64,000 nt of DNA from Psychrobacter fozii (GCF_003217155.1 NZ_QJSU01000010.1:62001-126000); one strand, 5' to 3'. Shown: positions 36,689-46,833, counted from the stretch's first letter. Numbers and translations are program-made. Notes: a model not told the origin generated them from the sequence alone.

Positions 36689-37159
36689 TTAGTGACGGTC
36701 AGTACTGATGACTGCCGTACCATAGGCGATGGCTTCTACCATACTGCCTAGTTGATTGACGTTAGTCACCTCAAGGCGCAGACCATAAATATGATTACAA
36801 CCTTTGGCATTGGCCTCGGTACGCATCCGTACGATGGCCTCACGGCGGGCGCGATCTAATAACGTCTCGTAGGTGGTCAGGTTTTTACCAAAGATACTTA
36901 AGACACGGGCGATAATCATTTTGAAGTAATCTTGACCAATCACCACACTACCCAGTACCAACTCACCCTGACTATTAGCCGCAATATTAGGACGATAAAA
37001 GCGTTCGCTTGACACAATGATATGACTCAGTGCTTGCTCGTCGATGCTCAACTGTGCCAAATGCTGACGCTCGTGACGCGTGCCAAAAAACCAGCCAGCC
37101 GCGAATAATAAAACAAACGGTGCATAGTTGATGAGAAATTGGGTAAGGGAGTTGTTCAT
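36689..37159 (-). CDS. YbjQ/UPF0145-like protein with N-terminal membrane anchor
   Basis: A 156-residue protein. Residues about 5-25 form a membrane segment (LINYAPFVLLFAAGWFFGTRHE). The rest matches the YbjQ (UPF0145, 'heavy-metal-binding') fold: YETLLDRARREAIVRMRTEANAKGCNHIYGLRLEVTNV and AIAYGTAV are the family's helix and strand blocks. Function is unknown despite the database name. ATG 37159 gives the N-terminus MNNSLTQ. An ATG ten codons upstream is less likely. The next gene upstream on the same strand is a second YbjQ-type gene, and they form a probable operon. Confidence 0.8.
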   Translation of the reverse strand: MNNSLTQFLINYAPFVLLFAAGWFFGTRHERQHLAQLSIDEQALSHIIVSSERFYRPNIAANSQGELVLGSVVIGQDYFKMIIARVLSIFGKNLTTYETLLDRARREAIVRMRTEANAKGCNHIYGLRLEVTNVNQLGSMVEAIAYGTAVISTDRH

Positions 37160-37208
37160 GGCACGTCTCTTATCATACAAAAGCATCAATGCTTTAAGAT
37201 TCGGTTAT

Positions 37209-37667
37209 CTAACCAAAAGGATTGAAACGTGGCAACTCATCAGTAGGTTCTGATGGTGGAGTTTGCGTGCTTGGGTGTTGACCTGAGTGATGCGATTGAC
37301 CCGTTTGATAATAAGAATCGCTTGGCGGGTTTTGAGGTGATTGCTGCGGCATCGGTATCGCTTTGACAGCAGTACCATAAACAAATAGCTCAGAGGCTCC
37401 CTGCGCGATACTAGAGGTCGAAAAACGCAAACCAACGACTGCATCAGCACCCAAAGATTCTGCCTTGACAATCATGCGGTCTATCGCTTCTTGACGCGAC
37501 TCTTCTAACAGCTCGGTATAAGCTGTCAGCTCACCACCGACGATGTTTTTTAGTCCAGCAAACAAGTCTTTACCGACGTGCTTTGAGCGTACCGTACTGC
37601 CGTACACCACATCTAAACGCTCGGTGATTTGATAGTTAGGCAAGTGCTCAAGATTGGAAAGCTGCAT
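37209..37667 (-). CDS. YbjQ/UPF0145 family protein
   Basis: A 152-residue soluble YbjQ-type protein: VVYGSTVRSKHVGKDLFAGLKNIVGGELTAYTELLEESRQEAIDRMIVKAESLGADAVVGLRF followed by ELFVYGTAV covers the entire family domain (about residues 15-105). A 45-residue tail rich in Gln, Pro, Ser and His follows and is likely disordered. The family forms pentamers in solved structures, with unknown role. It overlaps nothing and is about 50 bases upstream of the membrane-anchored relative on the same strand. Confidence 0.88.
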   Translation of the reverse strand: MQLSNLEHLPNYQITERLDVVYGSTVRSKHVGKDLFAGLKNIVGGELTAYTELLEESRQEAIDRMIVKAESLGADAVVGLRFSTSSIAQGASELFVYGTAVKAIPMPQQSPQNPPSDSYYQTGQSHHSGQHPSTQTPPSEPTDELPRFNPFG

Positions 37668-37690
37668 AGTATCGTGACCTAATTAAAAAA

Positions 37691-38200
37691 TCAGTAAATT
37701 TTCTGAGCGATATGACGACATAACGCATCTATATACATATTTTCATCTTCTTTTTCAGTATTACCTACATAGTTAAAATTTCCTAGTAATCCTGCGTTTA
37801 CAAAAAGCTCTTTTTCTTCATTTTGCTGTAGGATCTTGTTGTCACTAATAACTTTATAGCTATAGGCAATTTCGGGACTACCGATAGATTTTTGCATACC
37901 AAATGCTTCGCCCGAATAAATTCTTCTATAGTCTATATTTATATTTACACTAGCTTTTGCATTCGTTTGATACTTGCCTTCTTTAGACAACTCAGCAACT
38001 AAACACTTACTAAGGTACTGCTCAATATCAGCTTGACTATAAAATACAGGGTTATCATATTTTTGATTTAAATTAACATTAACAGAGTCTAACTTCACCT
38101 TCGCGACACTAACGTTGTCTTTAGTTGATAGAGTAGAGGTTGTTGCGCATCCTGATGCCAAACCTGCGATTAAAAGTAGTGGCAATAATGATTTTTTCAT
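37691..38200 (-). CDS. Lipoprotein of unknown function
   Basis: A 169-residue lipoprotein with signal peptide MKKSLLPLLLIAGLASG-C18. The mature part contains YSQADIEQYLSKCLVAELSKEGKY, NINIDYRRIYSGEAFG and YVGNTEKEDENMYIDALCRHIAQKI. This resembles small secreted lipoproteins of marine gammaproteobacteria, but I cannot name the family with confidence. It is 23 bases upstream of the YbjQ gene on the same strand, so it may be co-transcribed with the YbjQ pair. Confidence 0.75.
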   Translation of the reverse strand: MKKSLLPLLLIAGLASGCATTSTLSTKDNVSVAKVKLDSVNVNLNQKYDNPVFYSQADIEQYLSKCLVAELSKEGKYQTNAKASVNINIDYRRIYSGEAFGMQKSIGSPEIAYSYKVISDNKILQQNEEKELFVNAGLLGNFNYVGNTEKEDENMYIDALCRHIAQKIY

Positions 38201-38296
38201 ATTTCTCTCTAATTTAACAAGCTAATATTATTATAACAGCGCCTTAAGTAAAGCTAGAACCACTATTAATTAAGATAAAAGATATTTTTTTAACTG

Positions 38297-38854
38297 TTAG
38301 TCGTTGGTATGAAACAACAAAAACAGCTCAGTCAAATTGCCTTCAATGCTATTGGCCATTTGCACTAGCTTATCTTCATCTTTACGCATCTCAGCAAGCT
38401 CTGGATCTTCGTCATCGATACCGCTCAATACGATCATTGGTAAGGTCAAAACCGCTACGTCTTCTGCAGTTTCTTCATCTTCAAACCAATCACTGGCTTC
38501 ATCACCATACATCGCATCGACAAAGCCGATTGACCAAGCAACGATATCTGAGTCATCTGAAAAGTCGACGGCCACTTCTTCATCACCAGCGTCTTCACCA
38601 AATGGTAGCTCGATAGGCGTCTCATTTTTTAACTCAGCGATGATCGAATCACGCCAGCGAGTGATGCCATCGATCACGTTTTCTGGAATCTCACTAGTGT
38701 GGCCTTCAAACAATGCATCCATCCAGTTAGGCAATGGACGACCGATGACTGTCGCTGTCAAAAAACCATGCGCAGCGACACTGTCGAGCACGAACTGGCT
38801 CTCTTGATTGTCCATATAGTCTAGTAATTCGTCAAAACTTAATTGGTTACTCAT
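38297..38854 (-). CDS. UPF0149 (YecA/YgfB) family protein
   Basis: A 185-residue acidic protein. MSNQLSFDELLDYMDNQESQFVLDSVAAHGFLTATVIGRPLPNWMDALF and VAWSIGFVDAMYGDE are the conserved blocks of UPF0149. The C-terminal SEC-C metal motif found in YecA is absent, so it is of the short YgfB-like kind. Function is poorly known. It is followed by a gap and by the lipoprotein gene on the same strand. Confidence 0.85.
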   Translation of the reverse strand: MSNQLSFDELLDYMDNQESQFVLDSVAAHGFLTATVIGRPLPNWMDALFEGHTSEIPENVIDGITRWRDSIIAELKNETPIELPFGEDAGDEEVAVDFSDDSDIVAWSIGFVDAMYGDEASDWFEDEETAEDVAVLTLPMIVLSGIDDEDPELAEMRKDEDKLVQMANSIEGNLTELFLLFHTND

Positions 38855-39146
38855 GGTCTAATTGTCCTTGAAAGGTGGATTGCGACAGTCTTAATAAATG
38901 CGCAATAAACGTTCAGTTACGTGCAAAATCAGTGATAATTTGAGGATAAAGGTCATTCGAATAAATATTCAAACAACCATTATAAAGTCAGAATTACTGC
39001 ATAGATGGGCTGCTGGCAACCATAGAAAAGTAATAAATAAGATATCATCAACCCAATACTATTAGGTAACGAGTCATTATTACGTGGCTTTAGTCGGCTT
39101 AAACGACTGAACTTTCTTATATTGTGTGAGGACTTTATTCTAAAAT

Positions 39147-39383
39147 TTAAAAGTCGTCATCATCCCAGTCATCGCCATCTTCATCGAAGTTATCGATGTC
39201 ATCTAAATCGTCTTTTAGCTCTTTAGCCAACCGTTTTTCTTCTAACAAATTATCGATTAGACGACGTTTTTCAAGACTGCTTAAGCGCGTACGTACACTC
39301 GTCTCAGCCTCTTCCACCATCTTTGCATCATCATCATCGATGAAATCATCATCAAAATCGTTGTCAATATCAGCGTCACTCAT
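39147..39383 (-). CDS. PA3496-type small acidic protein
   Basis: A 78-residue protein with a central basic helix (TRLSSLEKRRLIDNLLEEKRLAKELKDDL) flanked by runs of Asp at both ends, ending DDWDDDDF. This pattern matches the family described from Pseudomonas as PA3496, 'putative envelope integrity protein'. Function is unknown. Its length is normal for that family, and AGGAGTTTGTC precedes the ATG. Confidence 0.75.
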   Translation of the reverse strand: MSDADIDNDFDDDFIDDDDAKMVEEAETSVRTRLSSLEKRRLIDNLLEEKRLAKELKDDLDDIDNFDEDGDDWDDDDF

Positions 39384-39595
39384 GACAAACTCCTATCATT
39401 TTTGGCAAAGGTATTAAGAATACATTAATATATATATGCCTTATAAAGTCTCTACTGAACGTTGTCAATGCTTTTTATCACTATGGCCTATTTCGCCTAT
39501 AATACCAAGGTAATGATGCAGGTAATATAACAGACAATTGTGTACATAAAAACAAAAACAATTGCCGCTAATGAAACATCATTACACAGATACTA

Positions 39596-41083
39596 TTAAG
39601 TATGTGATTCGTCTTCATTTTCAATCATCAGTACCGAATTTCGGACGTCAGCCAAGCGTTGAATCATTGAATCATTCCCACCATCGAATACGGCACATTC
39701 ACGCTCATAAACGGTGGTTGGGCGCATGATACTCTGTACTTGTACATGATGGCTGATTTGCTTGAGTCCAGCATTCGGTAGCAAGATCAGCATCTGCTCT
39801 TTTTTGCCAACACTGTGCAGCAATTGCGTCATCGCATCGCTTTGTGCATCATCACTGACGCCCGCTTTGGCAGGTAATGCAAAACGCGACAGCTCGATAT
39901 GCTTGTCATGGATAATCTTGTTAAGCATTAAATATAGCTTACCAAGCATCACGCCTGCTAACGCCACTTTGGCATGGCTGTTATCAGCTTTTAATAGCAC
40001 ACTCGCACCGCTGTCATCGAACTTAGGCTCATTTATCATGCTGACACCTAGCAACAATGGCTGTTTGAGTAGCTCAGTCGCTGCTTGGTTCAATAGCTGA
40101 GTGCATAATGCCAAATAAGGCAAGCGCTGGGCAGGTGCAAGACGCTCAAGCATATTGAACTCGTCATGGAATACAATCTGTACTTTCACGCTGTCAAATG
40201 CTCGTGTGGCAGACAATCGCGAGGCGCTGCTAGATCTCTGAGTACTACTGCCGCTCATTTCATCTTGCGTGCTTTCCGCTGCTAGATTTTCTACTTGGTC
40301 ATCTGCCGCACCATCAATAGCCGTACTAGAATGAGCGGTATCGCTCGCCGCACTTTGATTTTGTTGTGTTCTTAAATACTGGTTTACTTCACTATTTACA
40401 TCAAACTTACGAAGGTCAGCTGGCTTATGCTCTGCGCCGTCTTCATCCAAGCTGCTCATTGTTTGAGAGTCATTTTCTTGGAGATCGTTTGTTTGACGGT
40501 CAGCTGAGCGGCGCTCGTGGTTACGGCTGCGCTGATCAATTTGCATATATTGCTCACGATGCAAATCTTGAATATCACGGCTGAGGGCATTGATTTGCTC
40601 TTTGGTAGGACGGGCAAGATAGCCGTAAATCAACCAAAGCAATAAATGCAGTAGCATAGTACCGATGACAAATGGCCATTGCATGGCGATAATTTCACCT
40701 TTGCTAATATCCTTTAATGTCAGTGCCACACTACCAATCACAGCATCGCCGTTGGTAGCAATTTGACGAATCGTATCACCTTGCTGCATAGGCGCATTGC
40801 CAACTGGCACCAAGATATCGTCGTTATTGTCTGTAATCAAGATCTTCGTCACGTCTTGCTCGCTGGTATAGCGATTGGCAATCACGCTTAGACTGACACG
40901 GTCTTTATTCTCTAAAGACAACCTTGCCTCATCAATCAGCTGAGCAACCATCTGCTCGCCTTTTAACGCACGACTGTTGCTCAACTGTTGATCAGTACTA
41001 ATGACCAACAATAGAGTCTGCAAACAAAAACTAACCAGAAGAATAATGGCAAACAACCCTTGCCGCGGCGCTAAATACGTCAT
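39596..41083 (-). CDS. SMP/AhpA (YtjB)-like membrane protein
   Basis: A 495-residue protein with an N-terminal membrane segment (LFAIILLVSFCLQTLLLVIS), a periplasmic region of about 100 residues (LIDEARLSLENKDRVSLSVIANRYTSEQDVTKILITD), and a second membrane segment (PFVIGTMLLHLLLWLIYGYLA). A long hydrophilic cytoplasmic part follows. The first 160 residues have the layout of SMP/AhpA (YtjB) proteins. The enterobacterial gene also sits divergent from serB, as here. The central part (about residues 190-300) is low-complexity and the last 190 residues have no known domain. The protein is more than twice as long as E. coli YtjB. Function is unknown. Confidence 0.75.
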   Translation of the reverse strand: MTYLAPRQGLFAIILLVSFCLQTLLLVISTDQQLSNSRALKGEQMVAQLIDEARLSLENKDRVSLSVIANRYTSEQDVTKILITDNNDDILVPVGNAPMQQGDTIRQIATNGDAVIGSVALTLKDISKGEIIAMQWPFVIGTMLLHLLLWLIYGYLARPTKEQINALSRDIQDLHREQYMQIDQRSRNHERRSADRQTNDLQENDSQTMSSLDEDGAEHKPADLRKFDVNSEVNQYLRTQQNQSAASDTAHSSTAIDGAADDQVENLAAESTQDEMSGSSTQRSSSASRLSATRAFDSVKVQIVFHDEFNMLERLAPAQRLPYLALCTQLLNQAATELLKQPLLLGVSMINEPKFDDSGASVLLKADNSHAKVALAGVMLGKLYLMLNKIIHDKHIELSRFALPAKAGVSDDAQSDAMTQLLHSVGKKEQMLILLPNAGLKQISHHVQVQSIMRPTTVYERECAVFDGGNDSMIQRLADVRNSVLMIENEDESHT

Positions 41084-41600
41084 GATATGTTAAACTTTTT
41101 TGGATAAAAGAAATTAAAAAACAAGGCTATTGCTCATTTTTTGGCTATTTTAAAAAACGGTAATGCAGGCATCTTTTTGTAACGCGTGTCTTTATAACGT
41201 ATATCTGGGTAAACCATCACTTATAGTCGATTCAATTAAAAAGTAGTACAAGGCAACCGAGTGTAGATGTATATGTGATACTTCAAGCGAGGTTAACGCT
41301 GTCATACTTTTATAGTGGAAGGACTATAGGATAAACGACCGCATAGTAGACTTGTTATGACTGAACACATTATCATAAATACAGCTCGCTTATCCTATCT
41401 ACTATATCACCATAATAAACCTTATAGCGTTAGCAGCTTTATAAATTTATCATAATAATAACATTCAATTTCAAACGCTTTTCTGTCTGGTACAGCCCTT
41501 TTTAGTTAACCGTGATACTTTGCATGTCATCTATAGGCGCTGCCGAGGAAAGCTGCTATTATTCCCAATCTTATACGAGCATACAAGGGACAATTAAGCC
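41084..41600. other. Divergent intergenic region, SMP-like gene / serB
   Basis: It holds a family A dispersed repeat (41222-41328) and otherwise no gene. The regulatory sequences of both divergent genes flank the repeat. Confidence 0.6.
41222..41328 (+). repeat. Dispersed repeat with TATAGTCG/GGACTATA ends, family A (diverged)
   Basis: A 107-bp unit with seven-base inverted ends TATAGTC / GACTATA. Its interior (TTCAAT, TACAAGGCAACCGAGTG) aligns best with the second tandem unit at 11568-11672. Confidence 0.7.
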
Positions 41601-42791
41601 ATGCCAAACAATACATCTTATTCGTTACCAAAAGACAGCAAAGCATGGCAACAAGCCGTTGACTCTATTGCCTCGCTCCTACCTGATGGTACTGATCTAC
41701 AGGATTTTGACGCGCTACAGTCCCTACCCGTTTTTGCACTAATTGTGGTGCTACCGACCAAAGTATCAACCCTTGATATTCATCAATATGTGCAGTCATG
41801 GGTCGATGAGCAGCCGAACTGGCATTTGGTCACTGTCGCTGAAGATACTGATGCAAGTTTTGTGAATATCACTGTCTCTGATACAGAACCAACAGACGGA
41901 AATGCACAGCGCCTTCCTTTTACACAGGCACAAGTATTTCGCTATCTACTGGTACCAGTCACCGATACGCTCATGCATCCCGCCAAAAAAACCGCTGCCG
42001 CTCATATCATCGATGAGCAGCTGACCAGACGCTTGCGTCATGATTTGGCTGAAGCGTATAAGAGTACGAGCAGTGCTGACAGTACGGATAATTTGAATGT
42101 CGTTGATTGCCATATCTTATCTGTTGGTCATATGCTACGTACCCACAAGCTTGCCTGCTTCGATATGGACTCCACCTTAATCGAGCAAGAAGTCATCGTT
42201 GAGCTGGCCAAAACAGCAGGTATCGGTGAAGAAGTTGCCGCCATCACTGAATCGGCGATGCGCGGTGAGATCGATTTTGACGAATCTTTTGCCAAACGTG
42301 TGGCACTATTAAAAGACATTCCAATTGACGTACTGGATGATATTTGTAGCCGCTTAACCTTATCGGTAGGCGCACGCACCACGATCAGTGCGCTCAAAGC
42401 ATTGGGTTATCACACCGTACTAGTATCAGGCGGCTTTACCTATTTTGCCCGCTATATCGCAGAGCAGTTGGGTATTGACGAAGTTCATGCCAACTTTTTA
42501 GATATTGACGAAGGCATGGTGACAGGTCACGTGCAATTACCCATCGTCAATGGTGCCAAAAAAGCCGCCATCGTCGAACATACGGCAGAGCGCTTAGGCA
42601 TCGATATGTCACAAGTGGTCTGTATTGGTGACGGTGCTAACGATTTGCCGATGATGGCCATCGCCGATCTAGGCATCGCTTATCATGCAAAACCTATCGT
42701 CCAAGCACGGGCTGATGCGGCGGTTAACGTGACTGGTCTTGAAGGCACGCTTTATGCACTTGGCTATCCAGCGCTTGCTCCTACCAAATAA
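41601..42791 (+). CDS. serB: Phosphoserine phosphatase SerB
   Basis: SerB hydrolyses O-phosphoserine to serine, the last step of serine synthesis. The 396-residue protein has an ACT-like N-terminal region (residues about 45-130, VSTLDIHQYVQSWVDEQPNWHLVTVAED) and a C-terminal HAD phosphatase domain. Its catalytic motif is D188-M-D190-S-T, with SGGFTYFARYIAEQLG as motif II/III region and GDGANDLPMM as motif IV. Length and layout match gammaproteobacterial SerB. The ATG follows AAGGGACAATTAAGCC. It is divergent from the SMP-like gene. Confidence 0.96.
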   Translation: MPNNTSYSLPKDSKAWQQAVDSIASLLPDGTDLQDFDALQSLPVFALIVVLPTKVSTLDIHQYVQSWVDEQPNWHLVTVAEDTDASFVNITVSDTEPTDGNAQRLPFTQAQVFRYLLVPVTDTLMHPAKKTAAAHIIDEQLTRRLRHDLAEAYKSTSSADSTDNLNVVDCHILSVGHMLRTHKLACFDMDSTLIEQEVIVELAKTAGIGEEVAAITESAMRGEIDFDESFAKRVALLKDIPIDVLDDICSRLTLSVGARTTISALKALGYHTVLVSGGFTYFARYIAEQLGIDEVHANFLDIDEGMVTGHVQLPIVNGAKKAAIVEHTAERLGIDMSQVVCIGDGANDLPMMAIADLGIAYHAKPIVQARADAAVNVTGLEGTLYALGYPALAPTK

Positions 42792-43022
42792 TGTCTAAAA
42801 ACTAGAAACACTGTAAAAAGCTAGGTTAATGTCTTTGTCATTGATCTGGCTTTTATACTTCTAGCTTCTATGTTTTATTGATGAAAAAATCTAGCGATGC
42901 TGCTACTTTGATAGAACTACTGTTAACATTGCTGCCTGAGCATGATTTCAGTCTAACTAAACTTTAATCTAACCATTACCACTCACCTTCCACGCTCATT
43001 TTAAATCAATCAAGGACTGTCC

Positions 43023-44012
43023 ATGACGGCACCCCAATCCCCTAAACCAAGCGAGTCGTCAGCACCGCAACCATTAGATACCAGTGTTACTAATACTGAC
43101 AACCCAAAACAGCTGTTAGGCGTTTATATCAAAGGAATGGCGATGGGTGCAGCCGATATCGTACCTGGCGTCTCTGGCGGTACTATTGCGCTGATTGCTG
43201 GTATTTATGAGCGATTGATTAATGCGCTTGGCAGTATTGGCCCCAAGCTCTGGCAGACATTCCGAAAAGAAGGTGGCATCAAGGGTTTGCTTGCGGTATG
43301 GCGACAAGTTGATGCAACATTTTTATTATTCCTGTTATTAGGTATCGCCACCAGTTTTGCCACCTTGGCGGGCATGATTAAGTACTTGCTAGACAATCAA
43401 CCACTGCTGATTTGGTCGTTCTTCTTTGGATTGGTCGTTGCAACCATATTTATATTATTAACTGAAATTAAGCGTTGGAACATAGGGCGTATTGTCTTAT
43501 TTGGCATCGGTCTCGTCAGTGCCGTGGTTATCAGTAGTTTGCCATTACTCACCACCACGCCAAGCTTGCCTTATCTATTTTTTGCAGGGGCAATCGCGAT
43601 TTGTGCCATGATATTACCGGGCATATCAGGCTCCTTTATCCTATTATTATTGGGCGCTTATGACACAGTATTAGAAGCCGTGCATACCCTTAATTTCACG
43701 GTTATTTTTACGCTTATGGCTGGTATGCTCACTGGACTTTTACTGTTTACCCACGCACTGAAATGGCTATTGGCTCGCTACTATCAAGCAACGCTAGCAT
43801 TGCTCACCGGCTTTATCGCTGGCTCTTTGATGAAGATATGGCCGTGGAAAGTAGATATCTTGAACACCTTAGATAACGAAGCAATAAACAACGTCATGCC
43901 ATGGCACTACCCTACTGGTCCACACTGGCTCAGCACACTAGGGTTGATGTTATTAGGTGCTGTGTTAGTGTCGTTATTATCGTGGTGGGGCAAGCGTAAT
44001 AACCATCATTAA
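43023..44012 (+). CDS. DUF368 membrane protein (PopT-type undecaprenyl-phosphate translocase)
   Basis: A 329-residue polytopic protein with the DUF368 signature GMAMGAADIVPGVSGGTIALIAGIYERLI at its start and the second copy of the motif in CAMILPGISGSFILLLLGAYDTVLEAV. These duplicated P-G-x-S-G segments are the family hallmark. DUF368 proteins were recently shown to be polyprenyl-phosphate (undecaprenyl phosphate) translocases, named PopT, which recycle the lipid carrier for cell-envelope synthesis. Assignment is by family. AAGGACTGTCC precedes the ATG. Confidence 0.88.
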   Translation: MTAPQSPKPSESSAPQPLDTSVTNTDNPKQLLGVYIKGMAMGAADIVPGVSGGTIALIAGIYERLINALGSIGPKLWQTFRKEGGIKGLLAVWRQVDATFLLFLLLGIATSFATLAGMIKYLLDNQPLLIWSFFFGLVVATIFILLTEIKRWNIGRIVLFGIGLVSAVVISSLPLLTTTPSLPYLFFAGAIAICAMILPGISGSFILLLLGAYDTVLEAVHTLNFTVIFTLMAGMLTGLLLFTHALKWLLARYYQATLALLTGFIAGSLMKIWPWKVDILNTLDNEAINNVMPWHYPTGPHWLSTLGLMLLGAVLVSLLSWWGKRNNHH

Positions 44013-44238
44013 TAACAACGTTTAGTCGCTATTAATTAAAAAACCTCTTATTTCCCTCTCAAAATAAGCGCCTACCCTTACGGCGCTTACTCTCAAAATC
44101 TGCAATAGAAAATCATCAAAATACGCTAAAAAACCAAACGTCATCGGTTGTCGCAAACTCGCCTTTACCCTCTTTAGCTTTGCCTCGCAAACTTTCATAA
44201 TGGTCTCATTGGAATTCACCTTATGAATAGCGAGATGA

Positions 44239-44640
44239 ATGATGTTACTAACTATATTTTCTTTTATCGACATAGCGGCATGGAGCAATGCGGCTTTACT
44301 TGGTTACGGCTTATTGGCAGTGATAATAGCGGCACTCGCCTTCTCGTCACAGCGCTGGTTACTACTGTATTTGTTCGGTGGTATGGCATATTGGCTAGGC
44401 GTAGAAGTCATTCACAGCATACTATCAAGTTGGCTGATGCTGTCAGAATTATCAGACTGGCACAGCTATATCATCGCCATGGGTATCAGCTGGCTGCCTT
44501 TAGCGGCTTGGGTCTTGTATCGGGCGCTACGTTATGAGGATGTCAGTCAATCGGTTCAGCTACAACGTGAGTTAGAGGCAGCACGCTATATCGAACATAC
44601 GCCTGTCTACGATGATGACTATAAACCGCGCTTTCACTAA
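44239..44640 (+). CDS. Small integral membrane protein of unknown function
   Basis: A 133-residue protein with three hydrophobic segments (AALLGYGLLAVIIAALAFSS, LLLYLFGGMAYWLGVEVIHSILSSWLML, and YIIAMGISWLPLAAWVLY). A short charged tail follows that ends in DDDYKPRFH. I do not recognise the family. An overlapping frame from 44223 has no membrane-protein character and was rejected. The start is uncertain because two adjacent ATG codons are present at 44239 and 44242. Confidence 0.65.
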   Translation: MMLLTIFSFIDIAAWSNAALLGYGLLAVIIAALAFSSQRWLLLYLFGGMAYWLGVEVIHSILSSWLMLSELSDWHSYIIAMGISWLPLAAWVLYRALRYEDVSQSVQLQRELEAARYIEHTPVYDDDYKPRFH

Positions 44641-44819
44641 TGCAGTCAATCCTGTAGCAACTATGCTGACGTCATCGAATGTTACAAGATACTTAACGCT
44701 CTCTACGTAACTCCTAAAGAATAACAACCTATCCATCGTTTATAATGTAATTATATATTTGTCGCAAAAATTGTTATAAAGTACGCATTATTTTGCGTCT
44801 CATTTTTAGGAGTTCGATT

Positions 44820-45326
44820 ATGTTTACTATTCCTGTTCTAGATATTAAGTCTGATCCTTTAGACGTGTTATTGGCTGTGATCGGTTACCGTTTATCTATG
44901 TTAGCTGATAGCGACGATGAAGCTGTTCAAAAGCTATTCGCTGATCGTAATGTTACGATTGAGCTTGCCAGTACCGAAGCGGATATCGCTCGTTATTTTG
45001 TCTTTGATAATGGGAGCTTCAACCAGTATAGTGGTCATGCAAAAGCAGCAGACCTGACTATCAACTTTAAAGATTCTATGACTGGTGTTAAGCTATTGAC
45101 CAAAGGTAATCTTCCAGCCTTTATGACAGCGGTTCAAGAAGGAAATTTAAGCATCGAGGGTGATTATAGCCTTATGATGTGGTTTAATAAGCTTGCCAAG
45201 CATATCGTTCCAGCAGTGCCAGAAGAGTGCAAACCTTATCTGGACAAAGCCAAGCCTTATGCTTATAAAGCACAAAACTTTGCAAACCATTGGATTGGTG
45301 TTGCCAAGCACAAACTGGGAAAATAA
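44820..45326 (+). CDS. SCP2 sterol-binding domain protein
   Basis: A 168-residue protein with one SCP2 domain: VTIELASTEADIARYFVFDNGSFNQYSGHAKAADLTINFKDSMTGVKLLTKGNLPAFMTAVQEGNLSIEGDYSLMMWF. The pattern of a long strand, KDxxTGxxLL and a GxxxxEGD stretch is typical. Such proteins bind hydrophobic ligands. Relatives in gammaproteobacteria include UbiJ/UbiT-type accessory proteins for ubiquinone, but this one cannot be assigned to that role from sequence. AGGAG (44808-44812) fixes the ATG at 44820 and rules out an earlier ATG at 44793. Confidence 0.85.
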   Translation: MFTIPVLDIKSDPLDVLLAVIGYRLSMLADSDDEAVQKLFADRNVTIELASTEADIARYFVFDNGSFNQYSGHAKAADLTINFKDSMTGVKLLTKGNLPAFMTAVQEGNLSIEGDYSLMMWFNKLAKHIVPAVPEECKPYLDKAKPYAYKAQNFANHWIGVAKHKLGK

Positions 45327-45436
45327 CCAGATACAAATAATTAGAACGTTAAATAGCAAACTGATCAGCAAATAGTTACTATTGACCTACTTTATTGTAT
45401 TCAATATAAATACTATTTAGCAGCACTCTGATTTTC

Positions 45437-45476
45437 TAAAAAGGTTACGGTATACTATATCGCAGCCTTTTTTATT
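45437..45476 (+). terminator. Possible terminator after the SCP2 gene / promoter region of bioB
   Basis: AAAAAGG pairs with CCTTTTT and, after an internal loop, CGGTA with TATCG. A T-rich tail follows. TATACT at 45451 could alternatively be a -10 box for bioB. Tentative. Confidence 0.4.
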
Positions 45477-45535
45477 ATTTTAAAAACACAAAAACATTTA
45501 GATGTACCCAATACCGTTATAAAAGGATTTATCTC

Positions 45536-46687
45536 ATGGCAGGATTACTTAACATCTCAGAACCCAATGCCGATAGCCACACTGAGACACTCAATCATCA
45601 AAACAGTAGCGATGATTTTTTGGCCAGTTTAGCCGCCGATGCCAACCAACCAACGCCACATAAGCATAGCCGCGAAGAAATCGCCGCACTGTTTGATTTG
45701 CCTTTGATGGATTTGTTGTTGCAAGCACAAACGATACATCGGGCGAACTTTACTGCCAATGAAGTACAAATCAGCACCTTGCTCTCTATCAAAACAGGTA
45801 ACTGCCCTGAAGATTGCGGCTACTGCTCACAATCAGGTCATCATCGCGATACCACAAAACTACAAGCAGAGAAACGCATAGAAGTGGACAAAGTCATTGC
45901 TGCTGCTAAACGTGCCAAAAATAGTGGCTCATCACGCTTCTGTATGGGTGCGGCATGGAAACATCCAAGTGCAAAAGACATGCCTTACGTGGTTGAGTTA
46001 GTTAAAGAAGTAAAAGCGCTAGGGCTTGAGACCTGTATGACGCTTGGTATGTTAGATACCAATCAAGCAACGCAATTAGCAGATGCCGGATTAGACTATT
46101 ACAATCATAATCTAGATACCTCACGCAGCTATTATGAGCAAGTCGTCAGCACGCGCAGCTATGACGAGCGATTAAATACCATAGACAATGTACGCAACTC
46201 AGGCATCAATGTCTGTAGCGGTAATATCGTTGGTATGGGCGAGAGCCGTGATGACCGTATCGATTGGGTACATGAACTGCTAAAAATGCCAAAAGCGCCA
46301 GAATCGATCCCAGTCAACTTGCTCGTGCCTATCGCCGGCACCCCTATCGGTGACAAAGTGCTTGCCGAAGGTCAGCTGTCTGTACTTGAGTGGATTCGTA
46401 CCATTGCCGTGGCGCGTATTTGCTGCCCGACCAGCTATGTGCGTCTATCTGCTGGCCGCGAAAGCCTCTCTGACTCTGAACAAGCCTTGGCCTTTATGGC
46501 AGGTGCCAACTCGTTCTTCTATGGCGATAAACTGCTAACGACTGGGAATGCCAGTCAATCAGGCGATGACAGACTCATGCGTGAACTTGGCCTAACAAAG
46601 CAGTTTGCCGCGCCAAGAGCACCTAAAGTATTGCCTGTAATGGACGCGATGAACGGTCATCAAACACAAGTCGTATTGGCTGACTAG
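45536..46687 (+). CDS. bioB: Biotin synthase
   Basis: BioB inserts sulfur into dethiobiotin, the last step of biotin synthesis. The radical-SAM iron-sulfur motif is C90-PED-C94-GY-C97. The remaining cluster and active-site residues are all present: [30 protein letters not shown], and [10 protein letters not shown]. The length is 383 residues against about 346 in E. coli, because some 37 residues precede the conserved region. Whether this extension is translated is uncertain. AAGGATTTATCTC stands just before the ATG. No other bio genes are in the window. Confidence 0.96.
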   Translation: MAGLLNISEPNADSHTETLNHQNSSDDFLASLAADANQPTPHKHSREEIAALFDLPLMDLLLQAQTIHRANFTANEVQISTLLSIKTGNCPEDCGYCSQSGHHRDTTKLQAEKRIEVDKVIAAAKRAKNSGSSRFCMGAAWKHPSAKDMPYVVELVKEVKALGLETCMTLGMLDTNQATQLADAGLDYYNHNLDTSRSYYEQVVSTRSYDERLNTIDNVRNSGINVCSGNIVGMGESRDDRIDWVHELLKMPKAPESIPVNLLVPIAGTPIGDKVLAEGQLSVLEWIRTIAVARICCPTSYVRLSAGRESLSDSEQALAFMAGANSFFYGDKLLTTGNASQSGDDRLMRELGLTKQFAAPRAPKVLPVMDAMNGHQTQVVLAD

Positions 46688-46788
46688 TTTGACGGTGTGC
46701 AGTTAGTGTTCATCAATAATCTGCATTGCACTTGCGTTTGGGCTGTGTCATCCATTAGCCCTTATAACAAGCATATGAAAATAAGCCC

Positions 46789-46825
46789 AGGGTATGTCCT
46801 CATTCCAAATGGCTGATAACAAGAG
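46789..46825 (+). repeat. Fragment of MITE-like family B (left end)
   Basis: AGGGTATGTCCTCATT followed by CCAAATGGCT resembles the left end of the element at 36447. It is a short remnant between bioB and hemJ. Confidence 0.45.
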
Positions 46826-46833
46826 ATTAAGTA

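Noticed and set aside
36566..36751. 61-codon plus-strand frame spanning the MITE-like element end
   Set aside because: It starts inside the repeat and runs antisense into the YbjQ-like gene. No independent support.
44223..44537. 104-codon plus-strand frame overlapping the small membrane-protein gene
   Set aside because: It overlaps the frame at 44239-44640, which has clear membrane segments, and has no protein-like features of its own.
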